Shown: positions 26,819 through 36,983, numbered from the stretch's first letter. The stretch: 64,000 nucleotides of DNA from Pedobacter sp. MC2016-05 (GCF_026239735.1 NZ_JAPIVT010000002.1:124001-188000); one strand, 5' to 3'. Notes: a model not told the origin generated them from the letters alone. Made by a program: numbers and translations.

Positions 26819-27727
26819 ATGGTCAACATCACAAAGAAATCAAATACCTTAAGAAAAGCGATTGCAAGTGCAACGGTGCGTGTTTCTAAACAAGAAACCA
26901 TCGATGCTGTGGTGCAAAGAAAAGTACCTAAAGGTGATGTGTTCGAATTCGCCAGAGCAGCTGGTTTATTTGGAGTAAAACGCACTAGCGATGTCATTCC
27001 AGATTGCCATCCACTTCCTGTAGAATATACTTCCATTACCTTCCAGATTAAAGAAATGGAAATTGAAATTTTGGTTGAGGTGCATACCATTTACAAAACA
27101 GGTGTTGAAGTCGAAGCCATGCATGGTGCTTCGGTTACGGCGTTAACGATGTATGATATGCTGAAGCCCATTGATAAGGGTATCGAAATTAGAAACATCA
27201 GGTTACTTGAGAAATCTGGCGGAAAATCAGATTTGAAAAACAAACAATTCACTGAGCTTAAAGCTGCTGTGGTCGTTTGTTCTGATTCGATTTTTCAAAA
27301 GCAAAATGAAGATTTATCGGGCAAAGCGGTAATTGCCAGGTTGGAACAATTTGGAATAGCAACCTTAAAGTACGATGTTGTGCCCGATGATGTGGAGGTG
27401 ATTAGAAAGGTGGCTACTGAACTTTCTAATGAACAGCATCAGCTATTGATTTTTACCGGCGGCACGGGTTTGTCGCCACGTGATGTTACACCCGAGGCAA
27501 TTATACCACTTTTAGATCGCGAAATTGAGGGCGTTATGGAAACCGCCAGGCGCTACGGACAAGAGCGAATGCCTTATGCCATGCTTTCACGCGGTGTTGC
27601 TGGTTTTATTGGAGATACGCTGGTACTGACTTTACCAGGATCGAAAAACGGAGTTGAAGAAACAATAGATGCACTTTTCCCACAAATACTACACTTATTT
27701 AAAGTTAATAAGGGGCAAAAACATTAA
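26819..27727 (+). CDS. MoaC-MogA/MoaB bifunctional fusion protein
   Basis: 302 residues in two parts. Residues 1-150 are MoaC, cyclic pyranopterin monophosphate synthase, with DVIPDCHPLP, VEVHTIYKTGVEVEAMHGAS and LTMYDMLK. Residues 160-302 are a MogA/MoaB domain with VVCSDS, FTGGTGLSPRDVTPEA, YAMLSRGVAGF and LPGSKNGVEE, which adenylylates molybdopterin before MoeA acts. The fusion joins the second and the penultimate steps of cofactor synthesis in one chain. It closes the operon; only 13 bases separate it from the convergent S41 peptidase gene, and no terminator hairpin is visible in that gap. Confidence 0.93.
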   Translation: MVNITKKSNTLRKAIASATVRVSKQETIDAVVQRKVPKGDVFEFARAAGLFGVKRTSDVIPDCHPLPVEYTSITFQIKEMEIEILVEVHTIYKTGVEVEAMHGASVTALTMYDMLKPIDKGIEIRNIRLLEKSGGKSDLKNKQFTELKAAVVVCSDSIFQKQNEDLSGKAVIARLEQFGIATLKYDVVPDDVEVIRKVATELSNEQHQLLIFTGGTGLSPRDVTPEAIIPLLDREIEGVMETARRYGQERMPYAMLSRGVAGFIGDTLVLTLPGSKNGVEETIDALFPQILHLFKVNKGQKH

Positions 27728-27740
27728 TGAACGACAAGTT

Positions 27741-28775
27741 TTATCCCTCGTTTTCAAAAAATTTTATTGCTTCTTTAATGTTTCCATCGGTTAGCAAATC
27801 ATCGAAATGGTCTTGTTTTGAAATCAGAACATCGGGAACAATATTTTCATGATAAACGCCATTTCTATCACTGTAGTAAGAAGTCGTTAAGGCCATTGTC
27901 GCATCAAATGGAAGCGGCCAGTAAATATTAGCGGTTGTGGCACCGTAGGTAGCTTCTCCTATAAATTTTGTATTGGGCCTCCCTTTAAATGCAATTGCCG
28001 TTACCTCCCCAGAGCTGGCTGTAAAGACGCCTGTCAACACAGCTACTTTTGATTGATCTAACAATGCTCCGCTTGGTTTAATGTATGACATCTTCTTATT
28101 TTCAAATAGATAATTGCCCGATCTTAATTCATCTACACTTTGGGGTTTCTTGTTCACATCCATTACGCCCCAAATTTTATTATCTCCCAGAAAATCATAC
28201 AAAGCTAAAAGCATTGGCATAGAATTTCCGCCGGTATTGAAACGTAAATCAACTATCCAACCTTCAATTTTATTATTGTTTTTAATAGCGGCTATCTGGT
28301 CATACATCGGTTGAGCAATTTTGTGAATGTTTTCGGCGCTCAAATCGAAAAAGACCATTGCAGGCATTAGAATGTAACCATATTTTTCTCCGATCACTTT
28401 TACCTCAAAGGCAGGCTTACTATCATACTTTTTCTTCCATTGCTCGCTGTAAGCGTCTTTCGAAACTATTTTACCTTTTGCGGCATACTTTTGTTTTTGA
28501 TAATAAACATTACAATGAGTTGCTCCAATCTGCTTAAATAGAAGCGGTAGTTCATTCAATGATTGATTAAAGTCGCTGTAAGAAGTTAATTTTTTATTTG
28601 TTTCAGCTTCAACTGCTGACCAATTTACCGTTCCTTTATGTAAGTATTTCTTTTTTAAGGCAGAAAAAATCTCCTTATATAATATCGCAATACTATCCTG
28701 GCTTGTCTTTTTCTGAGCCTTTAAATTAAGAGAAGCGCTTAAAACAAATACGAGCAACAAATTTTTTTTCATCAA
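27741..28775 (-). CDS. Secreted S41 family peptidase (C-terminal-processing-protease-like)
   Basis: 344 residues with a signal peptide (MKKNLLLVFVLSASLNLKA). The S41 core is seen in EGWIVDLRFNTGGNSMPML, VAVLTGVFTASSGE (nucleophilic serine before Gly-Glu) and FIGEATYGATTANI. The place where a catalytic lysine is common in the CtpA group is occupied differently (EATYGA), as in the S41 subgroup resembling tricorn or interphotoreceptor retinol-binding proteins. No PDZ domain is evident. It is a stand-alone gene convergent with the molybdenum operon. The peptide substrates are unknown. Confidence 0.85.
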   Translation of the reverse strand: MMKKNLLLVFVLSASLNLKAQKKTSQDSIAILYKEIFSALKKKYLHKGTVNWSAVEAETNKKLTSYSDFNQSLNELPLLFKQIGATHCNVYYQKQKYAAKGKIVSKDAYSEQWKKKYDSKPAFEVKVIGEKYGYILMPAMVFFDLSAENIHKIAQPMYDQIAAIKNNNKIEGWIVDLRFNTGGNSMPMLLALYDFLGDNKIWGVMDVNKKPQSVDELRSGNYLFENKKMSYIKPSGALLDQSKVAVLTGVFTASSGEVTAIAFKGRPNTKFIGEATYGATTANIYWPLPFDATMALTTSYYSDRNGVYHENIVPDVLISKQDHFDDLLTDGNIKEAIKFFENEG

Positions 28776-28928
28776 TTCTTATTCAAAAGATTAATCAGTG
28801 TTCAGCGATTTTAAACGATCAAAGCAAAACCGCTAAACTTTATGGATCAGACGATCATTTTGAAAGAATGGTTGCAAATTGTCTTCTGAAAGCTTTTCAA
28901 ATCATATAACACAATGAGCAACAACAAG

Positions 28929-31592
28929 CTACCTCACTTCGAAAGAATAGCTACCAGCTGAAATATTAATGTTATTAGCGATCAGCTTTCCATTTAAGTA
29001 TACTTTTTCCCCATTGGCAACAGGAACTTCAACATTAGCTGTAGCATTCGCCGGAACCTTAACGTCGTACTTAACACCCTTGGCATTCCGCTTCCATGAA
29101 GATAAAATGGTGCCGTAAGGGCTCTCGTGACTTGCCGTAAAATGATCTAAACCCGAAACAAAATGTGGTCGTAAAAGAATGTTTTTAAACCCAGGATTTT
29201 GTTCATCAATTTTGATTCCGCCAATCCCTTTAAAAAACCAGGCGCCTATTTCACCAAACATCATATGGTTATCAGAAATATCTCTTGTGGCTTTCATATC
29301 CCAGTTTTCGAGCAAGGTAGTCGCACCGTTTACAATCCACCAACCCCAGCCCGGGTATGTATCCTGCGAGGCCAGCTTGTAAGCCGTTTCGGCTTGTCCA
29401 TTATCGCTTAGCGCATTTAAAACCGCTTTGGCCCCTAAAACGCCAACATCTATGTGCATACCATCTGCTACTACTCTTTTTGCCAAATTTTCCGCAACCC
29501 GCTGCCGATCGGTATAAGCTACTATATTCCACTGCAAAGCCATGCTCAATTCTGTTTGAACACCCGAACCGTAAATTCCAGTTTCCGAATTGAAGTACTT
29601 ATCATTGATGGCTTTTTTTATTTTCGCCGCCAAAGCGCTATAGGTTAAATAATCGTTCTGGTGATGAAACAATTTTGCCGTTTTCGCCAAAATATCAGCA
29701 TCAACATAAAAATAAATCGATGAGGTGTACTCCAGGTTCGATGTGGAATTTACAGGTACCCAATCTCCCCTGCCGAAACTTGTTAAACCATCCTTACTCC
29801 TGCTGTTGATGTAATTTACATACTGTTTAATGTTTTTATAATTATCTGCAAGCGCTTTAGTATCGCCATAAAATTGGTAAATATTCCAAGGAATGATGGC
29901 AATAGTGCTGGTCCAATCCGTCCCATTTGCAGTGCCGTAACCCCATCCACCTGTTGGAATAATATCTGGCAGAACGCCGTTTGGCTGTTGCTCATCGCGG
30001 TGGTCACCCATCCATTTCTCATAGACCGTAACAGCATCGAAGTTGTACAGGCCGGTTTCTACAGCAAAGTGCCCGTCGCCCGTCCATCCGTTCTTTTCCC
30101 GTTGAGGACAATCCGTTGGAAAGCCAAATAAATTTGATAAATAAGAGTTGTTCGTTGCCCACCAAATTTTATCAATTAACGGATTTGATGATGAAATTTT
30201 GCCTATCGCAGGTACATCGCTGTGCATAAAATAACCAACCAAACTTTTTTCTTCCAACTTAATAACCTTGCTTGAGGTAACCTCAACATACCGGAAACCT
30301 TTGTAATTAAACAAGGGAATAAACTCTTCTTCGGCACTGCCTTTTAAAATAAAAATATCAGTCTGGAAGGGGTCTTCATCATCTTTAGGGCGATAATAAA
30401 CATCGATGTTAGATAAGTCTGCACGACCATTCGAATCCAACCTTTCTGCATGTTTCAACCGAATTACTGTTCCTTCTGGCCCTGACACTTTTAGTTTTGA
30501 TACGCCGGCGATGTTTCTTCCCAAATCAAAGAGATAAGTGGTGTCGTTAAATTTGCGTAGTTTTTTTGTCTTTATTTCCTCTACGTTCCGAATGGGATGC
30601 ATGCTTTGGGCAACAATGTTTCGGGAAGGGGAAGCCCTTAAAGTGATACCTTTCCATTTCGAATCATCAAAATCTATCGTGTGCCAACCTTTTTGTTCCA
30701 CGCGGGCATCATAATGTTCGCCGGTATAAATATTGTTCGATATAATGGGGCTCAAACTCGTTTTCCAATCATTACCCGAGGTTACGATATCAGTCGAACC
30801 ATCGGTGTAAGTAATCCGAAGATCGAGGCAAAAAGTCGGCCGTGCCCTCCACGGTGCTTTATCAAAATTCCACACCGCTAATGCCTGATGATTGTACCAG
30901 CCATTCCCCAGCAATACACCAACCGCATTTTTCCCCTGTTTAAGCTGCGAAGTGACATCATAAGTCACATATAAATTTCTTCTATCGAAACGGGTATACA
31001 TGGGATCTAACCGATGATTACCTACTTTTCCCCCATTTAAATAAAGTTCGTACAAACCCGATGCAACGATATACGCCCTTGCCGACTTGATTTGTTTAGC
31101 GGAATTAAAAACTTTTCTGAAATATGGTGCCGGTCTGGTATCAATGTCATTTCTGTCGCTAATCCAGGTGCCCCGCCAGTTTTCCATCCCCATCATACCT
31201 GTTTCAAAACTCGAGATCGTTGACGAAACCAATTTATTATCTTTGTCAGCTACTAAAACCTTCCAATAATACCTGGTAAATGGCCGCAACGCCCTCCCCT
31301 TGTAAACCACTAAGCTGCTGCCTGACGTTATTTTACCCGAATCCCAGTTAACATTAAGCTTCCCCGTTAGGTTAAGCGAATCGGTGCCTACTATAACTCG
31401 GTAGCTTAATTGCAAAGCGCCTCTTCTATCATCATTCATCTTCCACGATAGCCTTGGCTCTGGGCTATCAATGCCAATGGGCCGCACCAAATGATCACAT
31501 TGAAGACCAATTATTTCTGCCGCAGTAACAACTTTTATTGTCAGCATGAGTATAAAAGAAAGAAGAATTAGTTTGATTATGGATTTATTCAT
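28929..31592 (-). CDS. GH78 alpha-L-rhamnosidase
   Basis: 887 residues with a signal peptide (LILLSFILMLTIKVVTA). Domain order fits GH78: an N-terminal FN3-like domain (PRLSWKM, SYRVIVGT), the bacterial alpha-L-rhamnosidase N domain (GLYELYLNGGKVGNHRLDP, VGVLLGNGWYNH), a concanavalin-like domain, and the (alpha/alpha)6 catalytic barrel with FPTDCPQREKNGWTGD and MFGEIGAWFFKGIGG. The C-terminal beta domain closes the chain (VKVPANATANVEVP). It removes terminal rhamnose from plant or bacterial polysaccharides. It stands alone here, with no SusCD pair directly attached. Confidence 0.93.
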   Translation of the reverse strand: MNKSIIKLILLSFILMLTIKVVTAAEIIGLQCDHLVRPIGIDSPEPRLSWKMNDDRRGALQLSYRVIVGTDSLNLTGKLNVNWDSGKITSGSSLVVYKGRALRPFTRYYWKVLVADKDNKLVSSTISSFETGMMGMENWRGTWISDRNDIDTRPAPYFRKVFNSAKQIKSARAYIVASGLYELYLNGGKVGNHRLDPMYTRFDRRNLYVTYDVTSQLKQGKNAVGVLLGNGWYNHQALAVWNFDKAPWRARPTFCLDLRITYTDGSTDIVTSGNDWKTSLSPIISNNIYTGEHYDARVEQKGWHTIDFDDSKWKGITLRASPSRNIVAQSMHPIRNVEEIKTKKLRKFNDTTYLFDLGRNIAGVSKLKVSGPEGTVIRLKHAERLDSNGRADLSNIDVYYRPKDDEDPFQTDIFILKGSAEEEFIPLFNYKGFRYVEVTSSKVIKLEEKSLVGYFMHSDVPAIGKISSSNPLIDKIWWATNNSYLSNLFGFPTDCPQREKNGWTGDGHFAVETGLYNFDAVTVYEKWMGDHRDEQQPNGVLPDIIPTGGWGYGTANGTDWTSTIAIIPWNIYQFYGDTKALADNYKNIKQYVNYINSRSKDGLTSFGRGDWVPVNSTSNLEYTSSIYFYVDADILAKTAKLFHHQNDYLTYSALAAKIKKAINDKYFNSETGIYGSGVQTELSMALQWNIVAYTDRQRVAENLAKRVVADGMHIDVGVLGAKAVLNALSDNGQAETAYKLASQDTYPGWGWWIVNGATTLLENWDMKATRDISDNHMMFGEIGAWFFKGIGGIKIDEQNPGFKNILLRPHFVSGLDHFTASHESPYGTILSSWKRNAKGVKYDVKVPANATANVEVPVANGEKVYLNGKLIANNINISAGSYSFEVR

Positions 31593-31886
31593 CGCGTTGA
31601 TCCTGCTATTTGATGCCTGGTTAGTTTGATTTGGTTAATAAAAGCTTGGTGGAAAATATAGGCTCAAGAGCAAATAAAATCACATCAATCGTTTTAGCAA
31701 TGGTTCGAATATAAAAATATTAAACTCAATTATCTTCCATGTATCGATAATAACGATTGTCTCTTTTTTGTTTCAATATCAAAACAAGATTTAATAATTC
31801 AAAAACCAGGTTCATTTGTAAAATATCTGTCGGATTAAATAATATTTCTAGTTTTTAAGCAATTTGCATGTTCCTGACTTCCTATC

Positions 31887-33002
31887 ATGACAACTGATTT
31901 AAAAAACGAGCTTGCTAGCAAACCACACTACCGTATTTTAGATGGGTTACGCGGTGTTGCAGCAATAATCGTCGTCACGTTTCACCTCACTGAGCCTTTG
32001 GGGACTGGTCATTTAGATATTTTGGTCAACCATGGCTATTTAGCTGTAGACTTTTTCTTTTTATTATCTGGCTTTGTCATTGGTTATGCTTATCACGACA
32101 GGTGGAAAAATATAACGGTCGGAAATTTTTTCAAACGCCGTATTGAGCGCCTTCAACCCATGGTAATTTTAGGAATGACCCTCGGTGCTATTGGATTTTA
32201 CTTTACCGACTCTACAATCTGGCCGCTCATTCATACCATCCCGCTATGGAAAATGTTGCTGGTGATGCTTATTGGTTATACCATATTGCCAGTACCACTT
32301 TCACTCGATATTCGCGGCTGGCAAGAAATGCACCCTTTAAATAGTGTAGGCTGGTCGCTATTTTTCGAATACATAGCGAATATCCTTTACGCGGTATGGA
32401 TAAGAAAGTTTTCTACCACAGCGTTAACGATTTTAGTTATACTTTCTGCCATTGCCCTTGCTCATTTAGCCCTAACAAATGGTGATGTTAGCGGCGGATG
32501 GACACTTAACCTCGAACAGGTGAGGGTTGGATTTACCCGCACCATGTACCCTTTCTTTGCAGGCTTGCTATTATCAAGAATAGCAAAGCCTATAAAGATT
32601 AAAAATTCCTTTTTATGGTGTAGTCTATTGGTTGCCCTGGTTCTCTATATGCCACGCATTGGTGGCGCCAATCATTTTTGGATGAACGGCTTTTACGAAT
32701 CTGTGTGCGTTATCGTTGTATTTCCGGCTATCGTTTACCTGGGTGCAACTGGTACGATGCGTACCAATCGAGAATATAAAATCTGCAAATTTTTAGGAGA
32801 GATTTCCTACCCACTTTACCTGGTCCATTACCCATTCGTTTATTTTTATGTCGCCTGGATCAGTAACAATAAAGGCATTACCCTTATGCAAGCCTGGCCT
32901 TATGCCCTATTAATTTTATTTTCCAGTATTATTTTGGCTTACGTGGCACTGAAATGGTATGATGAGCCTGTGAGAAGATGGTTAAGGAAAAAGATGGGTT
33001 AA
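31887..33002 (+). CDS. Acyltransferase 3 family membrane protein (OafA/YrhL-like)
   Basis: 371 residues with about ten transmembrane helices. The family signature is at the N-terminus, RILDGLRGVAAIIVVTFHL, with the conserved histidine, and FFLLSGFVIGYAY follows; KRRIERLQPM fits the basic cytoplasmic loop. Acyltransferase-3 proteins O-acetylate surface sugars such as exopolysaccharide or lipopolysaccharide. There are no sugar-polymer genes next to it, so the acceptor is unknown. About 295 bases of AT-rich sequence without recognisable features precede it. Confidence 0.9.
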   Translation: MTTDLKNELASKPHYRILDGLRGVAAIIVVTFHLTEPLGTGHLDILVNHGYLAVDFFFLLSGFVIGYAYHDRWKNITVGNFFKRRIERLQPMVILGMTLGAIGFYFTDSTIWPLIHTIPLWKMLLVMLIGYTILPVPLSLDIRGWQEMHPLNSVGWSLFFEYIANILYAVWIRKFSTTALTILVILSAIALAHLALTNGDVSGGWTLNLEQVRVGFTRTMYPFFAGLLLSRIAKPIKIKNSFLWCSLLVALVLYMPRIGGANHFWMNGFYESVCVIVVFPAIVYLGATGTMRTNREYKICKFLGEISYPLYLVHYPFVYFYVAWISNNKGITLMQAWPYALLILFSSIILAYVALKWYDEPVRRWLRKKMG

Positions 33003-33095
33003 GAGGCTATTGCAAGTTTGAAATTTATAGCGAGGCAAACCTCACAACAATAATACTTGAAGAAATACTTATGATTGATATTGAACAGCATCATT

Positions 33096-33578
33096 CTATT
33101 TATATGATGGTGGCGGGCCGGTAGGTGGGGTGATGGTATACCTATTAAAGTTATTTTTGGCCCCTTCGCCTCAATTAATCCTAACGCTCCAATTTTTCCA
33201 TATTTCTGAACACCTTCATCCGGGGTTAAAATAATGATGTAATCGGATCCCTCCATTCCGCCAATGGTTCCGCGTTCAATAGCTTTCCCATTCACTACGA
33301 TTAATTTTTTAGACACCGGCATCGCCTTTTTTAGCGAGGCATCATATTTATAGGTTAAACTAATCCTACCTGGTATGGCAGTATTAACCCCCTCAATCGC
33401 CACGCCCACTTTAAGCGTATCACTGCTTTTCTGTAGTAATTTATTAAGAATGATTTACATAACTGTTGTCATCGATATTATATTTGCTAATCGCTCTCGC
33501 TCCACAACTGGTAGCCGCCGAAATTAGAATAACAAGGAGCGCTGCAACCCTATTTGTAGTTGAGGATATTTTTAACAT
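33096..33578 (-). pseudogene. Broken small lipoprotein with TonB-plug-like motif
   Basis: Three frame pieces join into one lipoprotein of about 160 residues. The first starts with ATG at 33578 and has a lipobox (LISAATSCGA); it stops early at VNHS. The second carries KLIVVNGKAIERGTIGGMEG and YIIILTPDEGVQKYGKIGALGLIEAKG, which resembles the short plug-like segments (YVVDGK..., YG..GA.G.I) attached to many Bacteroidetes proteins. The third, after another shift near 33170, ends in a proline-rich tail (RYTITPPTGPPPSYK) at 33096. The two breaks correspond to one extra T near 33447 and one missing G in a G4 run. Either a pseudogene or two sequencing errors. Confidence 0.65.
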
Positions 33579-33842
33579 AAAGATTGAATTTAGAGATGCA
33601 ACCAATTTAATGATATTTTAATTTAAAAGCAACAACGCATTACCCTACTGATTCTCATACAGTCATATTGAGTATCGGTGGAAGTGCCGCCATATAGCCA
33701 CTAAATGATGTCGTTTAAATTTTTTATTTATTAGAAACTGAAAATACCCTAGAGACAAAACCGAAGATAACTAGACCGTTATGATATCGCACTGAAACTT
33801 ATTCCATAAATATGCTAAGCATTATGCGCCTGCATCAAGGCT

Positions 33843-34616
33843 TTATGCGAATCCATTACCGAGCAAGGCGTAATAAAAAAGCAAGCTTACAAAAACAAAA
33901 TAAAACAACCCAAAAACGATGACTGGAACTTTGTTTTTGATCCTGAAAATCCAGACGAAGGCAGGCAAAAGTTGTAAAGCATGTAAGCCAAAAAAATGTG
34001 CTATTCTTAAATCTCCATGCTTTATGCTCCAGTTAAAAAACCAAACTCCTTGCCCACCATCAGGAGCCCCAACGGTATGCGCCATCCGTTGACCGATAAA
34101 GCCACCCTGAAAAGCAAAAAAAATAGAGATAAGTAACCCTAATCTAATGGCCCAAACCATGGTCTCAGGTAATGCTGATGATAACGGTTTAAAAAACCGG
34201 ATCGATAAAATGAGCGAAAATATTGTTTGTAAAACGATGACAATCCCCATCAACGCATATAATATGATATTATAGGTGCCTGCCTGATTGAAGTGAGAAA
34301 GCTCGCCCCTCGCCGCCTGAGTGGCAACGCACAGCATCTCGAAGCTCATTGCGAAAACAGTAAACCTGACAAAATATTTTTTAATCTTCTCTCCCTCGAT
34401 GTAACCCAGCAATACCAGCCAGGTAAGCGAATAAATGGCTATGGAAAGCGCAAACTTAAGTGGCTTGATCCATAAATTGATGCCCAGTAATACCCGGTTT
34501 TCAAAGGGCAACAGTATCAGGAAAAACAGGGCCAACAACAGGTGAATAACACCACAATAAAACAATAACTTAGTAGCACTTTGGCGATACGTGATTAAAT
34601 TCAATAATGTTTTCAT
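33843..34616 (-). CDS. Hypothetical multi-pass membrane protein
   Basis: 257 residues from ATG 34616 (MKTLLNLITYRQ); an upstream in-frame ATG at 34649 would add 11 residues that do not improve the protein. Seven or eight hydrophobic helices are evident, with short polar loops such as RGELSHFNQAG and RMAHTVGAPDGGQGVWFFNWS. I do not recognise a named family. The Crp-type regulator gene ends 68 bases upstream on the same strand, so the two are probably cotranscribed and the membrane protein may be the regulator's partner. Confidence 0.75.
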   Translation of the reverse strand: MKTLLNLITYRQSATKLLFYCGVIHLLLALFFLILLPFENRVLLGINLWIKPLKFALSIAIYSLTWLVLLGYIEGEKIKKYFVRFTVFAMSFEMLCVATQAARGELSHFNQAGTYNIILYALMGIVIVLQTIFSLILSIRFFKPLSSALPETMVWAIRLGLLISIFFAFQGGFIGQRMAHTVGAPDGGQGVWFFNWSIKHGDLRIAHFFGLHALQLLPAFVWIFRIKNKVPVIVFGLFYFVFVSLLFYYALLGNGFA

Positions 34617-34683
34617 TGGGGCAAAATTGCTTAAAAGAAAAGCATGCAAAAATAACCTAGGTTACTTATTTCCGTTCAACCTT

Positions 34684-35265
34684 TTAAATTTTCCTGCCCG
34701 CGATATTTCTCCTGATTCGACTTAAACTTTGAGGGTGTATGCCCAGGTAGGTGGCGACATGTTGGATCTGTATTCTTTTCAATATTTTTGGGTAGGCTTT
34801 AATAAGATTAAGATATCGCTGTTCTGCAGACAAATTGGAAAGGTCATACCGGGAGCGCCCAATACTGATAAAAAGGTTTTCAGCAATCAATCTTCCAAAG
34901 CGCTCGAACCTGGCACCCAGTGAATAAAGCTCCTTCATATCGTCATAGCTGAGGCAAAAAATTTCAGTATCTTCTAGGGCCTGGATAAAACTGGCCGAAG
35001 GTTGCAGTGTCAAAAAGCTTTCATAGTCACCAAGCCACTCGCCTTCAAAAGCAAACCAATGGCTTTTTTCGCCTTTTTCGGTGACGGTGAAATATCGCAA
35101 TCCCCCATGATTGATAATAACCATAGACTTGCAAATGTCCCCGGTACTTAGGATAAATTCATTCTTTTTTACATTTCGCCGTTTGAGGCGTTTCATAAAC
35201 AGAAGGAGTTCCTCCTGATCAAAATCAACCAGTTCAGTTAAAGCACTGATGACATTTTCGTCCAT
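34684..35265 (-). CDS. Crp/Fnr family transcription regulator
   Basis: 193 residues. Residues 10-120 are a cyclic-nucleotide-binding-like beta roll (FILSTGDICKSMVIINHGGLRYF, WLGDYESFLTLQPSASFIQALEDTEI). The C-terminal helix-turn-helix is IQHVATYLGIHPQSLSRIRR. The cAMP-binding arginine/serine motif of Crp is not conserved, and there are no cysteines for an iron-sulfur cluster, so the signal is unlikely to be cAMP or oxygen as in Crp or Fnr. Such small regulators are abundant in Bacteroidetes and often sit next to the gene they control; here that would be the membrane protein downstream. Confidence 0.88.
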   Translation of the reverse strand: MDENVISALTELVDFDQEELLLFMKRLKRRNVKKNEFILSTGDICKSMVIINHGGLRYFTVTEKGEKSHWFAFEGEWLGDYESFLTLQPSASFIQALEDTEIFCLSYDDMKELYSLGARFERFGRLIAENLFISIGRSRYDLSNLSAEQRYLNLIKAYPKILKRIQIQHVATYLGIHPQSLSRIRRNIAGRKI

Positions 35266-35528
35266 AAACCGCAGCTAAGTTTTGCGTAAAGATAAAATGT
35301 ATTTATGATACATCATCAATCGAAACTCCTTAATAAAGCGGATGGATTTATAGTCTCAAATTAACAGTTATCAAAACTTTTAAACGGATGACCACCCAAT
35401 GTCTTGACGCTACTTACCAGGCTTTCGGCTGTTGAGAACTAACTGATCTATGAATCCATTTTGTTTATACCTTCGCCTTTTATTTTAAATGATCTTATTA
35501 ACGCATCCCAATAGACATTTAAAAAACA

Positions 35529-36959
35529 ATGAAATTTAAAAACATCCCAATCTATTCCGGATTTGTCGCAATCCTGCTGCTATCTACGTGTTCGAAAAAA
35601 ACCAACATTACAGACGAACCCACCCTCCCGTCCAAACCACCGACAACCTATGCCATTACCGAAACTTTCGAATCTGGCACTAAAGGTGCCTACGCATTAG
35701 ACAGTGTACAGCTCTTAACAGGGAAATGGACTATGAGTGATGCCCTGATCGGCAACCTTGCCGCCGACGCCAAAAACGGTGCAAAATCGGTGAGGTTGAG
35801 AACGGGTTACCTCTCCATGAACTTTGACATCGCAGGCGCTAAAATGATTTATGTTTCTCATGCCAAATACGGTACAGATGCCAACTCCATCTGGCAACTT
35901 TTGGCTTCAACAGACGGTGGCAAAACCTACGCCCAGCTGGGTGCAGATATTGCCGAAACCAGCACTACACTGGTAACCGATTCGTTCAAAGTGAGCACCA
36001 CCGGTAAAATTCGTTTTCAGATTAAAAAAGCCGGTACCACCAGGATCAATATTGATGACATTATTTTTAAAGGCACTGGCGATCCAGGCATTACGGTAGG
36101 TGCGCCTGATACTGATCCTGCGGATAACGGAAACTCCACTACCCCAACCCCTGGAAGAGGAACACCAGAGGCTGGTGCCGATGCCCCACCTGAAGGAGGC
36201 GATAATTCCAACTTATTGTTTGGTAATCCTTCCGGCGCCCTCGCTTCAGTTGTCTCCGCAGAGAATTATCTGATTGATCAAAAATATTATGTAGAAAGTT
36301 ATAGCATGAACCGCGGTATTCCGAACTGGGTAAGCTGGCATTTAGATCCAAATAACTTCAATGGAACGGCAAGCAGAAAAGATGATTTCGCTTCATACAC
36401 CGGACTCCCAACAAATTGGTACCAAGTGCAAAGCAATAGCTATTCTGGCTCTGGTTTCGATAGAGGGCACAATTGCCCGAGCGGTGACCGCACCAGTTCC
36501 AGCACTGCCAACTCCGCAACTTTTTTAATGACCAACATGATCCCGCAAGCACCAAATAACAACCAGAAAACCTGGGAATCTTTTGAAAGTTACCTTCGTG
36601 GCCAGGCACTAAATGGTTATGAAGTTTATGTGATTATGGGAAGCTATGGCACCGGTGGCATTGGTTCGGCAAGCGCATCGGTAGTCAATACCATCAACAA
36701 CGGAAAAGTAACTGTTCCGGCTAACGTGTGGAAAGTGGCTGTACTTTTGAAAACAGGTAATAACGATTTAAGTCGTGTAACTCCTTCAACCAGGGTAATT
36801 GCCATCAATACACCCAACATTAACAGCACCAATGCAAGCTGGAAAGATTACATTGTATCCGTAAGAGACATCGAAGCTGCTACAGGCTACAATTTGCTTT
36901 CCAACTTACCGCAAAACATCCAGGATGTAGTGGAAAAGGTGAAAGATCCGGGTAACTAG
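35529..36959 (+). CDS. Secreted DNA/RNA non-specific endonuclease lipoprotein
   Basis: 476 residues. Lipoprotein signal with lipobox cysteine in LLLSTCSKK. Residues 35-170 form a beta-rich, probably jelly-roll domain (SLASTDGGKTY-like repeats, INIDDIIFKG). A low-complexity linker rich in Pro, Gly, Thr and Asp follows (180-215). Residues 225-470 are the NUC1 nuclease domain, with the catalytic histidine His314 in DRGHNCPSGDR and the metal-binding Asn region TNMIPQAPNNNQKTWESFE. It cuts extracellular DNA and RNA, probably from the cell surface, for phosphate or nucleoside scavenging. It is monocistronic and followed by a MITE-like inverted repeat. Confidence 0.92.
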   Translation: MKFKNIPIYSGFVAILLLSTCSKKTNITDEPTLPSKPPTTYAITETFESGTKGAYALDSVQLLTGKWTMSDALIGNLAADAKNGAKSVRLRTGYLSMNFDIAGAKMIYVSHAKYGTDANSIWQLLASTDGGKTYAQLGADIAETSTTLVTDSFKVSTTGKIRFQIKKAGTTRINIDDIIFKGTGDPGITVGAPDTDPADNGNSTTPTPGRGTPEAGADAPPEGGDNSNLLFGNPSGALASVVSAENYLIDQKYYVESYSMNRGIPNWVSWHLDPNNFNGTASRKDDFASYTGLPTNWYQVQSNSYSGSGFDRGHNCPSGDRTSSSTANSATFLMTNMIPQAPNNNQKTWESFESYLRGQALNGYEVYVIMGSYGTGGIGSASASVVNTINNGKVTVPANVWKVAVLLKTGNNDLSRVTPSTRVIAINTPNINSTNASWKDYIVSVRDIEAATGYNLLSNLPQNIQDVVEKVKDPGN

Positions 36960-36983
36960 TACATAAAATTTTTTTTCTAACTG

